Made by a program: the position numbers and the translations under genes. This document shows, one piece after another, positions 40,008 to 48,452 of a stretch of 60,552 bases of DNA (positions are counted from its first letter, which is position 1; the number at the start of each line of letters is the position of its first letter). The notes beneath the pieces were generated by a model. It saw nothing but the letters and a program-made list of their open reading frames with translations, made no database searches and was not told the DNA's origin. The DNA comes from a virus. The DNA lies in the IMG/VR virus record IMGVR_UViG_3300046513_000201, positions 1 through 60,552 of that record, one strand, 5' to 3'.

Positions 40008-41051
40008 ATGGAAACACACAACGCAAAGGGTGTCCCGTTCAATGGACGTGACGCGATGCGGACCGGATGGGACACCAAGGCGAACCCGTGGCCCAAGGAC
40101 TCCTGGGAGCGGATGCGCTGGCTCGCGGAATGGTGGTTTGAAAACGCGGACTGTTTCAAGAGCCATATCGAAGCCGCCGCTTTTCAGCCCATCCGACTCG
40201 ATGTGCCCGCCTCGCTCCATCCCGACGCACCGGTTTCCAGCGTCTTCCCTCGATTTCTCTTCGCGGGCACCCATGCGGTTGCCACCTTCATAATGGAAGA
40301 CGGCCAACCTGGCCCGGTCGCATGTTTGACCGGGGATGACCATCAGGAACGGGGCCGCGCCATTGTTCGATCCGTGATGTCCGCCGGTCTCACCATGACA
40401 GCGGCGTCGAAGCTTGTCGCCAGGCTGGCGGAGCTTGAAGACGAGAACCGCGCTTTGAAGGCGTCGGCTCCAACCCCCGCACCTGCGGACCATGTAAATT
40501 TGTATGGATGGCGCAACAAGTGGCACCCGCAGTACGCCAGTTTGGCACACGCTATCTCAGCCGCCAGCCAAGATCTGATCGTTTCCGCTGACCTTGTCCG
40601 CAACAAGACTGTCGGAAAACGACTTCAGGAACATGCGGATCTTCTCGGTCGTATCGCCTCCGATTTGATTGGTAACACCAACCCCGCGCCCTCAGATCAT
40701 GTGCGGGGGATATCTGACGAAGACCGAAACTATCTTGAAGAAGTGGCTGACGGTGCTTGGGGCGATGACCCGCGCACCCGTGGCCTTGCTCGCGATCGAT
40801 TGAAATCCCTCGATACGGAAACAGATGCGCCGCGCCTGACAAGCGGCGAACGCTTCTTGCTCGAATGGCTTGCAAAAGAAGACAGCAGCGCGTTGGGCGA
40901 ATGCGAAGGTGCGGACCTCGCTCACCTCGAGCAGATGGCGCTGGTGGTCATCCAGCCGGTCGAGGGCAAGCACCGGCACTATTCGCGGGTCAGCGTGACA
41001 GAACCCGGGTTAGCCGCCCTCGCAGCGTCGGAGGGCGGACGAGATGAGTGA
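40008..41051 (+). CDS. Hypothetical accessory protein
   Basis: This 347-aa protein appears modular. An N-terminal segment (about 1-110, WFENADCFKSHIEAAAFQPI) is followed by a short coiled coil (SKLVARLAELEDENRALKAS), a repeated ADHVNLYGWR/SDHVRGISDE-type linker, and a C-terminal region resembling small winged helices (TSGERFLLEWLAKEDSSALG, YSRVSVTEPGLAALAASEGG). Modular accessory proteins of this kind vary between related phages. Function unknown. Confidence 0.6.
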   Translation: METHNAKGVPFNGRDAMRTGWDTKANPWPKDSWERMRWLAEWWFENADCFKSHIEAAAFQPIRLDVPASLHPDAPVSSVFPRFLFAGTHAVATFIMEDGQPGPVACLTGDDHQERGRAIVRSVMSAGLTMTAASKLVARLAELEDENRALKASAPTPAPADHVNLYGWRNKWHPQYASLAHAISAASQDLIVSADLVRNKTVGKRLQEHADLLGRIASDLIGNTNPAPSDHVRGISDEDRNYLEEVADGAWGDDPRTRGLARDRLKSLDTETDAPRLTSGERFLLEWLAKEDSSALGECEGADLAHLEQMALVVIQPVEGKHRHYSRVSVTEPGLAALAASEGGRDE

Positions 41052-41472
41052 CCGCGTTTACACCGAAGGCTTTCCCGAGCGCTGGTCGATGGTTCACCGC
41101 GATGACTGCACGCTGCTGGTCAGGCGCGGCGACATGGGAATGTTTGTCCTCCCGTCGCAGGCAATCTGCATGGCTCCCAAGCTGATGCAGGGTGAGGCAT
41201 GGCTGGGAACAGCAAAGGAGATTGCCCACGCGATGGCCGGAAGCCGCGAGCGAGAACTCAATCAAATCTTCGATGAGTTTTGCGATAGCTGCGGTATCGG
41301 CCCGCCGCACGATGAGCAAGACCGGGCGGAAGCAAATATTCGATCAGTCCGGACTTGGACATGTGATCGCTGCGACCACGTCAACGAGCGCCCCAAGCAT
41401 CGTGAAAACCCATCGCCCACACCGAGGGTGGAGGGTGACAACATCGAAAAGGAATCTACCAATGGTCAATAG
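41044..41472 (+). CDS. Hypothetical protein with two CxxC pairs
   Basis: This 142-aa protein has CDSCGIGPP near residue 80 and CDRCDHVNE near 105, which could bind zinc. The N-terminal half is beta-rich (YTEGFPERWSMVHRDDCTLL). It overlaps its upstream neighbour by eight bases. No family was recognised. Confidence 0.55.
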   Translation: MSDRVYTEGFPERWSMVHRDDCTLLVRRGDMGMFVLPSQAICMAPKLMQGEAWLGTAKEIAHAMAGSRERELNQIFDEFCDSCGIGPPHDEQDRAEANIRSVRTWTCDRCDHVNERPKHRENPSPTPRVEGDNIEKESTNGQ

Positions 41473-41656
41473 AACCGAAACAAAAGCGTCGGAAATCGCC
41501 GAGATCGAGGCCAAGATTGCCCGCATCGAAACCGCGCAATTCGCGTCTTCGATGAGCAATTCCCGCTACTACACCGATGGAAGCAAGGCTAGGGATGACG
41601 CCGAGATCAGCGCGGCAAAGGATGCCTTGAACGCAATGAAAAAAGATCAAGACTAG
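41462..41656 (+). CDS. Hypothetical small coiled-coil protein
   Basis: This 64-aa protein (ATG at 41462) is charged and helical, with TKASEIAEIEAKIARIETAQ forming a probable coiled coil. It starts inside the end of the previous gene. No family was recognised. Confidence 0.5.
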   Translation: MVNRTETKASEIAEIEAKIARIETAQFASSMSNSRYYTDGSKARDDAEISAAKDALNAMKKDQD

Positions 41657-41659
41657 GGC

Positions 41660-41697
41660 GTTGACGAATTGACAATGCAATATGCGTGACGCATAGT
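41660..41697 (+). promoter_or_regulatory. Promoter with double operator (41734 operon)
   Basis: TTGACA (41669-41674), 17 bp and CATAGT (41692-41697). GTTGACGAATTGACAAT (41660-41676) covers the -35 box and TATGCGTGACGCATA (41681-41695) is a perfect palindrome around TGA in the spacer and -10 box. It is almost a copy of the element at 39425-39462. Confidence 0.7.
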
Positions 41698-41733
41698 CAC
41701 GGTAGTTCAAACGCAACCGCCGGAGTCATCCTC

Positions 41734-42375
41734 ATGAAGAAGTATGAAACCTTAGCCCGAGAATTCCCGGACTTCGATCAATCCACACTACCGCTTATCC
41801 CGGAGACGTGGGCGGATACTTCTTGGCGGAACGACGCCTGCCCTTCGTTCACTTCCACGCGCTTCGGCAAAACGGCTGTTGTCTACATCGATTTCGCGGA
41901 CCCCGCGCTTCGCGAGTTCGAAGAAGGCAAGCGTTTCACCGTAGTAGAGGACGCCGAAGACGGTGCCACCGTGTCGGTTCTCGAAACCGATGATTTCCAC
42001 GAAGTTCGGGACTACTGCAATGGGATCCCGCGTTTTGATGGCACCCGCGTTTGCAAAACGCAAACGACGGGACTCATAGATATTCAGTACCTCGCCACGG
42101 TGGCGAAGGCTCGCGGCTTCGTGCTCGGCGGCTACGCTCACACCGGCGTAAACGGCTTCGGTACATCAGGCCCGGAAGTCGGGTACGTCCAGATTTGCGC
42201 CGAAGGTAAGTCCATCTACGCGAACCCGGATTACGTCATCAACGATGAGACAGGCTGCACATGGGATCAGCGGGTTTCACCGCATCCCGGTGAGGCCCGC
42301 GTCGATAGCTATGGCGTCTCCCGCTTGCTCGCGCATCCCCGTATGGAAGACATCGCGGAACGCTACGCGGCATGA
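41734..42375 (+). CDS. Hypothetical accessory protein
   Basis: This 213-aa protein starts at the ATG at 41734, served by GGAG. It is rich in aromatic and acidic residues (PETWADTSWRNDACPSFTST, AVVYIDFADPALREFEEGKR) and not a family I recognise. An operator-like 17-mer lies in the gene at 42049-42065. It overlaps the next gene by four bases. Confidence 0.6.
   Translation: MKKYETLAREFPDFDQSTLPLIPETWADTSWRNDACPSFTSTRFGKTAVVYIDFADPALREFEEGKRFTVVEDAEDGATVSVLETDDFHEVRDYCNGIPRFDGTRVCKTQTTGLIDIQYLATVAKARGFVLGGYAHTGVNGFGTSGPEVGYVQICAEGKSIYANPDYVINDETGCTWDQRVSPHPGEARVDSYGVSRLLAHPRMEDIAERYAA
42049..42065. promoter_or_regulatory. Intragenic operator-like site
   Basis: GTTTGCAAAACGCAAAC has an almost perfect dyad and lies within codons for VCKTQT in the gene 41734-42375. 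It is another member without a promoter. Confidence 0.6.
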
Positions 42376-43131
42376 TCGTTTTTGTCGGAATGGAGACATC
42401 GGGGACGGTTCGCCGGGCGTTTCAAGCGCATGGTGTCGAGACCTATTCCTGTGATCTCCTTCCGTCTCAAGACGGCGGGGAAACCATGGCCTTTCACCAA
42501 GGTCGCGCCGTTGGCCGTCACATCGTTGGCGACATCTTCGAGGTTCTGGAATGGATGCGCGCCAACGGGCTCTGGCCTGATATCGGCATCTTCCACCCGG
42601 ATTGCACCTATCTCACCGCATCGGCGGAATGGGCGTACAGCGACCCCGATTACATCAAGTATCCGGGCATCGGATACCATCAGGCGGTACAGCCGGGCAC
42701 CCTCACAGGGGGGGGGTAGGCGAGAGGCGAGACAATTAGCGGTTGCAATGGTGGAACGGATATGGGCGCTTAAAATACGGAAGAAGTGCATTGAGAACCC
42801 CGTGGGCGCGCTGTCCAGTCTGTTCCGGAAGCCGAGCCAAACCATTCAGCCAAATTGGTTCGGGGACAACGCCAGTAAGAAGACGTGTTTATGGCTTGAT
42901 AACCTTCCGTGCCTTGTCTCCACTAAGAGGGTTCGCGGGCGGTTCGTGCAGAAGAATGAGTGGTCATCGAAGACGGTGGAGCGCTTCGACAACCAAACGG
43001 ACAAAGGTCAGAACCGGCTTTCCGATACCCCGGACCGCTGGCAGAAGCGGGCGGACACCTATCCGGGTATCGCCGCCGCGATGCCGGAACAATGGCTTAA
43101 CCCGGCCCAAGGTGCGCTTTTTGCGATGTAG
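42372..43131 (+). pseudogene. DNA cytosine methyltransferase-like gene, frameshifted at G9
   Basis: The first frame (MIVFVGMETSGTVRRAFQAH, then YSCDLLPSQDGG and IFHPDCTYLTASAEWAY) runs into TAG at 42717-42719 just after a run of nine G (42708-42716). The second frame continues the same family beyond the run: RREARQLAVAMVERIWALKI, CIENPVGALSSLFRKPSQTI, QPNWFGDNASKKTCLWLDNL and YPGIAAAMPEQW. Deleting one G restores about 252 aa. The family resembles C5-cytosine methyltransferases (HPDC in place of PPC, ENPVG in place of ENV/ENP). It may be a sequencing error, a mutation or a phase-variable tract. Confidence 0.7.
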
Positions 43132-43134
43132 AGT

Positions 43135-43151
43135 GTTTGCAAAACGCAAAT
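43135..43151. promoter_or_regulatory. Operator-like site after methyltransferase-like gene
   Basis: GTTTGCAAAACGCAAAT is a near-perfect operator in the 72-bp gap before the small gene at 43204. A related half-site lies about 20 bp further on. Confidence 0.55.
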
Positions 43152-43203
43152 TATTGAGCCGCGAGATCAACAAAACGCAACCATAAAACAAGGATCAACG
43201 AAA

Positions 43204-43428
43204 ATGATGAAATCGAAACACCCGGTCCGGCTCAAAACCCCACGGGGTCAAACCAAGATTTTCTTGGAGCCGATGATGCCGGACCCCCGGAAATTGATCT
43301 TGGAAGAAGCGATGTTTGCCCGCGCCGTCATCATCGCAACCGGCTTCTTTATCCTCGCCGGGTTCGTGGTCTGGACCCGGATCAGCGAGATCGAGGCATT
43401 AACCCGTGTCGCCGCTTCGGTGAACTGA
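43204..43428 (+). CDS. Small membrane protein
   Basis: This 74-aa protein has a basic N-terminal half and one membrane span (ARAVIIATGFFILAGFVVWT, about residues 39-58). AAGGATCAACGAAA precedes the ATG. No family was recognised. Confidence 0.55.
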   Translation: MMKSKHPVRLKTPRGQTKIFLEPMMPDPRKLILEEAMFARAVIIATGFFILAGFVVWTRISEIEALTRVAASVN

Positions 43429-43502
43429 TGCGGGATCGTCAAGGCATCCGGTTCCCGATGACGGAACCGGATATCCGGGCGATCCTGCACCGCGAGGAAT
43501 AG
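43428..43502 (+). CDS. 24-aa small frame
   Basis: The frame MRDRQGIRFPMTEPDIRAIL ending HREE overlaps the previous stop (TGATG) and ends four bases before the next gene. The tight packing suggests it is translated, but at 24 codons it is uncertain. Confidence 0.35.
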   Translation: MRDRQGIRFPMTEPDIRAILHREE

Positions 43503-43505
43503 ATC

Positions 43506-44360
43506 ATGGATAACAGAAACATGTCGTATGTGCGGAAGGATTCCGCGATGGGTAAGGCCGCGTTGAACGCCGCCGGGTATACCGGCCGCCCGTTTGGGGT
43601 CGGGGTCCTCTTCACCTTCGAGGGCCGTAGCTACCGGGTAACCGAAACCACGATGGAAAACCTTCAATCCTACATGGGTTACGAGGACATCACGGGAAAG
43701 GAATCTTTGCATAGCCAGGAGGTCGGCCGAATACCCCGGAAGCCCCGCGCCGGTGTCATCGTCATCCATGACTTCGCTGAATACGCAAAACGGCTTCGTA
43801 TAGCCCGCGAACGCGGCTACAGGAACCCGGAGAGATGGGCGGCAACAGCCTCCAACGGTATCGCGATGGCTGCTGGCGACTTCGAACGGGACCACGCGCC
43901 GGAGCCGGAGGCCGAAGCCAGCAACGCGACCCGCCCGGTAAACTTTTCCGATGTTCTGGCGGCCGCATTGATCGCGGAGGCGCAGAACTGCGATTGCGGC
44001 CACTGTAGCCCAGATCCAGACTTCGCCGAGATCGACACCAGTGAAATCACGCTGAAATCTTACCGCGACGAACTGGACGCCGTGTTGCGGGCCGTTGCCG
44101 CTGAAGGTTTTGATATCGAGGATGGAGCCGCCGTTTCGGTGCAAACCGCCATCAGGTATCTACGCGCGCAACTGACCGAAGCGTCAAAAACATTTGCCGC
44201 CCTCACCCGTGAGCGAGACCTCGCCCGCAGAGACACCGCGATTCACGCGGAAAACTATAAGGCGGTTTACAAGCGCGCCACCGACCTCGAAGGCACTGTT
44301 GATCGTATGTGTAAAGCGGTCAAAGCCGAATTTGATAAGGCGGATATCATCCCGTTTTGA
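43506..44360 (+). CDS. Hypothetical accessory protein with coiled coil
   Basis: This 284-aa protein has a globular N-terminus (GRPFGVGVLFTFEGRSYRVT), a possible zinc site (CDCGHC near residue 160), and a C-terminal coiled coil (FAALTRERDLARRDTAIHAE). It resembles composite ead-like phage proteins. Function unknown. Confidence 0.6.
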   Translation: MDNRNMSYVRKDSAMGKAALNAAGYTGRPFGVGVLFTFEGRSYRVTETTMENLQSYMGYEDITGKESLHSQEVGRIPRKPRAGVIVIHDFAEYAKRLRIARERGYRNPERWAATASNGIAMAAGDFERDHAPEPEAEASNATRPVNFSDVLAAALIAEAQNCDCGHCSPDPDFAEIDTSEITLKSYRDELDAVLRAVAAEGFDIEDGAAVSVQTAIRYLRAQLTEASKTFAALTRERDLARRDTAIHAENYKAVYKRATDLEGTVDRMCKAVKAEFDKADIIPF

Positions 44361-44370
44361 TTGTAGCCCC

Positions 44371-44399
44371 TTGACCTAGGAATATTTTCCGCGATAGGA
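44371..44399 (+). promoter_or_regulatory. Weak promoter candidate
   Basis: TTGACC (44371-44376), 17 bp and ATAGGA (44394-44399) lie in the 70-bp gap before the gene at 44431. The -10 box is poor. Confidence 0.3.
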
Positions 44400-44430
44400 A
44401 TTAGGTCTCATCGGAAGTGCGGAGTAAATG

Positions 44431-44721
44431 ATGGAACACATAGTGAGCATAACAGCATATCACGACCCGCTAGTCGCGGCCGTAAACACATACAGAGACG
44501 CGGCGAAGCGGTTCAACGAACTACCGGACACCGATGATGAGGCCAGCGCCTCCAAGGAGGTCCACGCCGCCTATGACACCCTTTCCGCCTGGGTGGCACC
44601 GGTGACCCGAGAGGGCGCGCTTTCCGCCCTGTTGCTCATCAGGGACCGCGAAATGATCGAAGAAGACGCGGGGCACGCCATGCTTGCCGCCGCGATCCGA
44701 TGGGTCCGGAACCCGCTATAA
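44431..44721 (+). CDS. Hypothetical protein
   Basis: This 96-aa helical protein starts at the second of two ATG codons, better spaced to GGAG at 44421-44424. It has PLVAAVNTYRDAAKRFNELP, acidic DTDDEASASKEVH and WVAPVTREGALSALLLIRDR, a composition seen in small phage proteins with no known role. The terminator follows. Confidence 0.55.
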   Translation: MEHIVSITAYHDPLVAAVNTYRDAAKRFNELPDTDDEASASKEVHAAYDTLSAWVAPVTREGALSALLLIRDREMIEEDAGHAMLAAAIRWVRNPL

Positions 44722-44742
44722 GCCGCGATAACAGCATAAAGA

Positions 44743-44768
44743 AAAAGCCCGGATCGCTCCGGGCTTTT
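44743..44768. terminator. Bidirectional rho-independent terminator
   Basis: A perfect 11-bp stem AAAAGCCCGGA-TCGC-TCCGGGCTTTT works on both strands. It lies between convergent genes ending at 44721 (+) and 44794 (-). Confidence 0.85.
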
Positions 44769-44793
44769 CTCATTTCAGGGCATAAGGAGGTCG

Positions 44794-45096
44794 TCAGCTT
44801 CGCCACGGCACCGCGTAGACGCGGGCGAGGTGGCCCCGCTTCATCTGGGCGAGGTGGAGCGCGGCCGCCGTCATGACGGGTCCGGAAGTCTTGGCAATAG
44901 TGTAGTGCATCGGCACCGCGACATCGTGTTCGGCGGTTGAAGCGATGACGTAGCCAGGAGCTACGATTTTTTCAGTGGAGTGGTTCGCCGCCGTATAGGC
45001 GGTATCGAGCGGGGGCGAGGCCGCCGCCGAGTTCATCGGAACGATAGTCGCAAAGAGTGCCAGAGCGGCAAAGGCTGAAAGGAAGAGGCGTTTCAT
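44794..45096 (-). CDS. Small exported protein
   Basis: This 100-aa protein has a clear signal peptide (MKRLFLSAFAALALFATIVP, cleavage probable near SAAASP) and a mature part of about 75 residues with histidines. AGGGGACTATCT precedes the ATG. It is monocistronic, ending at a terminator, like a lysogenic-conversion (moron) gene that might act in the periplasm of the host. No family was recognised. Confidence 0.6.
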   Translation of the reverse strand: MKRLFLSAFAALALFATIVPMNSAAASPPLDTAYTAANHSTEKIVAPGYVIASTAEHDVAVPMHYTIAKTSGPVMTAAALHLAQMKRGHLARVYAVPWRS

Positions 45097-45237
45097 AGAT
45101 AGTCCCCTGTTGATGAAGCGGCCGCGTGTTGCAACTCGTAAGCAACCACAACGCGGCCGCGCTCCCCGTCATTCACTAGACATTTAAAGGCCGTCTTGGA
45201 ACGACGAAGGTCATCCAGCCTTGCCAACATATTGCGC

Positions 45238-45254
45238 GTTGACGAATTGACAAC
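45238..45254. promoter_or_regulatory. Orphan GTTGACGAATTGACAAC element
   Basis: This is identical over 16 bases to the upstream elements at 39425 and 41660 but lacks the TATGCG palindrome and any -10 box. It lies 13 bp beyond the end of the leftward lyase-like gene, facing its antisense. It may be a roadblock site at the end of that transcript. Confidence 0.5.
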
Positions 45255-45266
45255 GCAAGTTGATCC

Positions 45267-46916
45267 TTACTCAGCCATCGCAGTAATTGACTCAATAAGA
45301 GGATGTTTCAGCGCGGCGGCATCAAGTGCCCAGATCCCGCCGGAGGGTGTCGCCGCAAAGGTTTGCTTCCCGCTGTCTACGGCGAGCGGAGCCGCCGCCC
45401 TACCGGAAAGATCAACTAGACCTTCATCGACGTTCTGATACTCAACCGAAGGCGAATAGGTGTCCGCTTTCTGATAGATGCCGAATTTCCAGTAACCCGC
45501 TAAGGCATGATCCCAATAGCCAACGGGTCCCGGTGCCCGGTCAACAACCTTGGTGCCGTTATACCAGATCCGGACGACGCCCGCTGTCTGATGAACCATG
45601 TGTTCAAAGATGATGTCTAGCCAGGCCTCCCGTGGGAAGTTGGGCACCCTGTAAAGCTCGGTCTCCGGGGTCCCTGTTCCGGACCAATGCCGCATCATGA
45701 AAACAAGATCATTTCCGGATATGCAGGTATAGAGATACGGGGACCTTCCATCCACAATGCTTTGCCCGTGCCACTGCCCGATGATGAACCATGAAGAGGG
45801 ATCGGTTGATGTCTGGAACCCGGCATCCACCTTGACCTGATACGCGTTGAAGATGCTAACACCTTTCGCGTAGCTGCTTCCCTCGCCCCGTGTCGCTTCG
45901 GAACGCATCCTGTCTGCGGTATCGAAGGACACCTTGTCCCCCGGCTTCGTGGTGAAGCGTAGTACCTCGCTGTTCTCATACTTCCGCATCAGAGCATGCA
46001 GAGCGCTTGGCGCTTGGTCCAGATTGTAGGTGTATCCCCGGTACACCATGTTATTTTCATGGATCGGGACCATAGCGTCGGCGAACTTCACTTCAACGCT
46101 GGACGCCTGCGCCAGGTTAATGGAAACCGCATCAGCAGCCCTCGTAACACCGGCGGCACCGGTTTCAATCGGCGATGTCGGAAGCTTGCCGTCATCGACC
46201 TGCGGGCACCCCACCAAGACGGAATCCGCCATAGTGGCCGCGTTGTCACCGGCATGGATAACAATGGCGACCCCGGTGTTTCCGGTGACGGTTTGGAAGG
46301 CGGTGAACACAAGTTGCGGTTCCGCCGTCAACGTTATCTGGACCACGGAACCCGCGAAGGTACTCGGTCCCGCGTGCCGCTTGATCGCGAGGCCGACACG
46401 CTTGCCGATGTTGGCACCTTCTCCCCGGACAAAGCACCATGCACAATAGAAGTTGCCGACAACGATGCCGGTTGTGATGTTCTGCAGGATAAGAAGTCCG
46501 GCGGCGGCTTCTGACCCCCGGTTGATCCGGGTGTAGTTCCCGTACGCAGGGGTTTGGATCGCGGTGGCTTCGCGGGTCGCGGTCCCTTGCGGGACCCAAA
46601 CCGCATTCATCATGTCCCCGCTCCAACGGAGCCGATTAATTCCGGCGGCCTCGACACGGGCTCCCCGTGGGGACACCCGCAACAGGTTCGCCGCCACAAC
46701 GGCCCATACCCCGGACCCGTTGTCCATGTAGGAGGTTCCGGCACGGGTCACCGCCAAGGCTTGCGCCTGGCTCGCCTTCTTGCCAGCGATGGCGAACCGG
46801 GCTTTCTTCGCGTCCCATGCCCACTTCGCCCCGGCACGCCACCACGGCGGAAAAAACACGGTGTCCCGTGGCTTCCCGACCGCGAGCTTCGATTTCCCGA
46901 AGACAACAGCACCCAT
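45267..46916 (-). CDS. Tail-associated polysaccharide-lyase-like protein
   Basis: This 549-aa protein has a short virion-type N-terminus, a beta-sandwich region of the kind found in phage spike proteins (about 90-260; IQTPAYGNYTRINRGSEAAA, NFYCAWCFVRGEGANIGKR), and a C-terminal region (about 300-540) resembling heparinase-I/PF14099 lyases. The last has MRSEATRGEGSSYAKGVSIF, SSWFIIGQWHGQS, YLYTCISGNDLVFMMRHW and RIWYNGTKVVDRAPGPVGYW. It may depolymerise capsule or exopolysaccharide. The lyase call rests on pattern memory. Confidence 0.6.
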   Translation of the reverse strand: MGAVVFGKSKLAVGKPRDTVFFPPWWRAGAKWAWDAKKARFAIAGKKASQAQALAVTRAGTSYMDNGSGVWAVVAANLLRVSPRGARVEAAGINRLRWSGDMMNAVWVPQGTATREATAIQTPAYGNYTRINRGSEAAAGLLILQNITTGIVVGNFYCAWCFVRGEGANIGKRVGLAIKRHAGPSTFAGSVVQITLTAEPQLVFTAFQTVTGNTGVAIVIHAGDNAATMADSVLVGCPQVDDGKLPTSPIETGAAGVTRAADAVSINLAQASSVEVKFADAMVPIHENNMVYRGYTYNLDQAPSALHALMRKYENSEVLRFTTKPGDKVSFDTADRMRSEATRGEGSSYAKGVSIFNAYQVKVDAGFQTSTDPSSWFIIGQWHGQSIVDGRSPYLYTCISGNDLVFMMRHWSGTGTPETELYRVPNFPREAWLDIIFEHMVHQTAGVVRIWYNGTKVVDRAPGPVGYWDHALAGYWKFGIYQKADTYSPSVEYQNVDEGLVDLSGRAAAPLAVDSGKQTFAATPSGGIWALDAAALKHPLIESITAMAE

Positions 46917-46919
46917 CGA

Positions 46920-47174
46920 TCAAACCGCCGTAACAACAACGGGGAACGCGTAGCCCGCGCCGGACCGGATATAAACGTTCTGTCCGGAAATCCCGCCCAT
47001 CGAAAAGGGGGTGTCCGCCCGGCATTCGTGGTACGCGGAATTCGCGTCAGGATCCACGGACCCGACATAGACATGCAGGGGAAGCGAAAGCTTGTGGGTG
47101 ATAACCACGTTTTCAAGTGCCGTGGAGACCTTAAGCCAGGAGCCCACAGGGGCGGTCTGATTTGCTGTAGCCAT
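46920..47174 (-). CDS. Small structural-type protein
   Basis: This 84-aa beta-rich protein (VSTALENVVITHKLSLPLHV, FSMGGISGQNVYIRSGAGYA) is directly upstream of the lyase-like gene and shares its direction. It resembles short phage beta-barrel proteins linked to tail spikes. AGGAAGG precedes the ATG. The 168 bp to its right (47175-47342) hold no further gene I can support. Confidence 0.55.
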   Translation of the reverse strand: MATANQTAPVGSWLKVSTALENVVITHKLSLPLHVYVGSVDPDANSAYHECRADTPFSMGGISGQNVYIRSGAGYAFPVVVTAV

Positions 47175-47342
47175 GTCCGAAGCCTTCCTATTATTTGACC
47201 CGGTTTTACCATGTGCCAGTACACGCCGGAATGAAGGATACCGCGAACCCGGACCGAGTTTTAGAATGTCCTTAAATTGAAATTCAGGGTTGAAAAACGC
47301 GCCAAAGGTCTATAGCGATTTCATGATGCAATGGAGAAGTGA

Positions 47343-47555
47343 ATGACCACGTTTGTAGAGGGCGTAGAGCCGCAAAATTCAATTAAAACCAAACGCTTCC
47401 TAGTTTTCGTCGGTCATGACGCCCATCCAGGCGGTGGATGGAACGATTTCATAGGTAGCGCGGACACCTTTGACGACGCCGTAGCGGCGGCCAAAGCAGT
47501 CGACTACGAATGGTTCCAAGTGGTGGACGTGGAATCGGGACTACTGGTCGCGTAG
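47343..47555 (+). CDS. Hypothetical small protein
   Basis: This 70-aa protein (RFLVFVGHDAHPGGGWNDFI, DTFDDAVAAAKAVDYEWFQV) looks like a small alpha/beta domain seen in phage accessory proteins. GGAG precedes the ATG. It is 21 bases upstream of the hydrolase gene and probably cotranscribed. Confidence 0.55.
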   Translation: MTTFVEGVEPQNSIKTKRFLVFVGHDAHPGGGWNDFIGSADTFDDAVAAAKAVDYEWFQVVDVESGLLVA

Positions 47556-47576
47556 TCGAAAAGACCGGGGGGAATA

Positions 47577-48452
47577 GTGAACAAGAATGAGTTTTGGGTG
47601 ACGTCGAAGTTCCGAAAAAAGGAAGGCTCCGACGAACTGATTGTTGTTTTTTCCCCATCGAAGAAGATGACCTTTTACCGAACGGATTTTCCAGCATCCG
47701 TCCTGTTCTTGGCGGATCAACGTGGCACCTACTACACGCACGGCGCGGAACGGGTCACCACGATAATAAAGCGACTCGCCTATCGTACCGGTGCCCGGCG
47801 AGTTCTTCTGATGGGGCCGAGCAAAGGCGGGTTCGCGAGCCTTATGTTCGCGAGACAGCTTTCATATCTGGACGACACCAGGGAATACAGCGCTCTAGCT
47901 TTCAGTCCCCAAACCGCGATCTACCCACAGAATCTAAGCATCCCTTTTCCGAGTTACGAGCAACTGCTTAAGCGGGCGAGGCGCGATGATTCACTTATGC
48001 AATCATTAAAGGCATTTGGTGACGCATCTGATCTCGGCAAGGTTCGCGCCGCCATCATCTTCGGAGCTGGCAACCGCGACGATAGCCTTGAGGCGCAAAG
48101 AGTCTCAGGGAATAGAGTAACCTTCATCGCTCTTCCTATCTCCGGTCATTCCAGTTCGTTGCCGTTCCTATGCGACACAACAAAGAAAGACGAGGTCGTA
48201 GAGGTAGTCCGCAAACTATCCGACGCCGCGAAAGATCAGAAAGATTTAGCGCTACGTCAAAGGTCTGAAGACATGATTGCTGAACTGATGGCGATACCTA
48301 AGATGCCGACCCTTTCGGAAGTATGCCGCCTAGTCCTTGATGGAAAAGAGCGCGATCTCAGATCGGCACTTGTTTCCCGTGAACCTTCGTTTAGTGCGGG
48401 CGTACTAGAGAATTTTATTATGAAGCTTTCCCGCCGTTTTCAAGCGCGCTGA
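47577..48452 (+). CDS. Alpha/beta hydrolase-fold protein (GTG start)
   Basis: This 291-aa protein begins at a GTG with GGGGG upstream. VLLMGPSKGGFASLMF gives the nucleophile elbow (Ser82 in GPSKGG), GAGNRDD (Asp168/169) the acid and ISGHSSS (His191) the base, a complete triad in the usual order. The surrounding layout suits bacterial esterases and polysaccharide-associated hydrolases. The 3' end runs 35 bp into the convergent fibre gene. It may modify host surface glycans during infection or lysogeny. Substrate unknown. Confidence 0.65.
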   Translation: MNKNEFWVTSKFRKKEGSDELIVVFSPSKKMTFYRTDFPASVLFLADQRGTYYTHGAERVTTIIKRLAYRTGARRVLLMGPSKGGFASLMFARQLSYLDDTREYSALAFSPQTAIYPQNLSIPFPSYEQLLKRARRDDSLMQSLKAFGDASDLGKVRAAIIFGAGNRDDSLEAQRVSGNRVTFIALPISGHSSSLPFLCDTTKKDEVVEVVRKLSDAAKDQKDLALRQRSEDMIAELMAIPKMPTLSEVCRLVLDGKERDLRSALVSREPSFSAGVLENFIMKLSRRFQAR

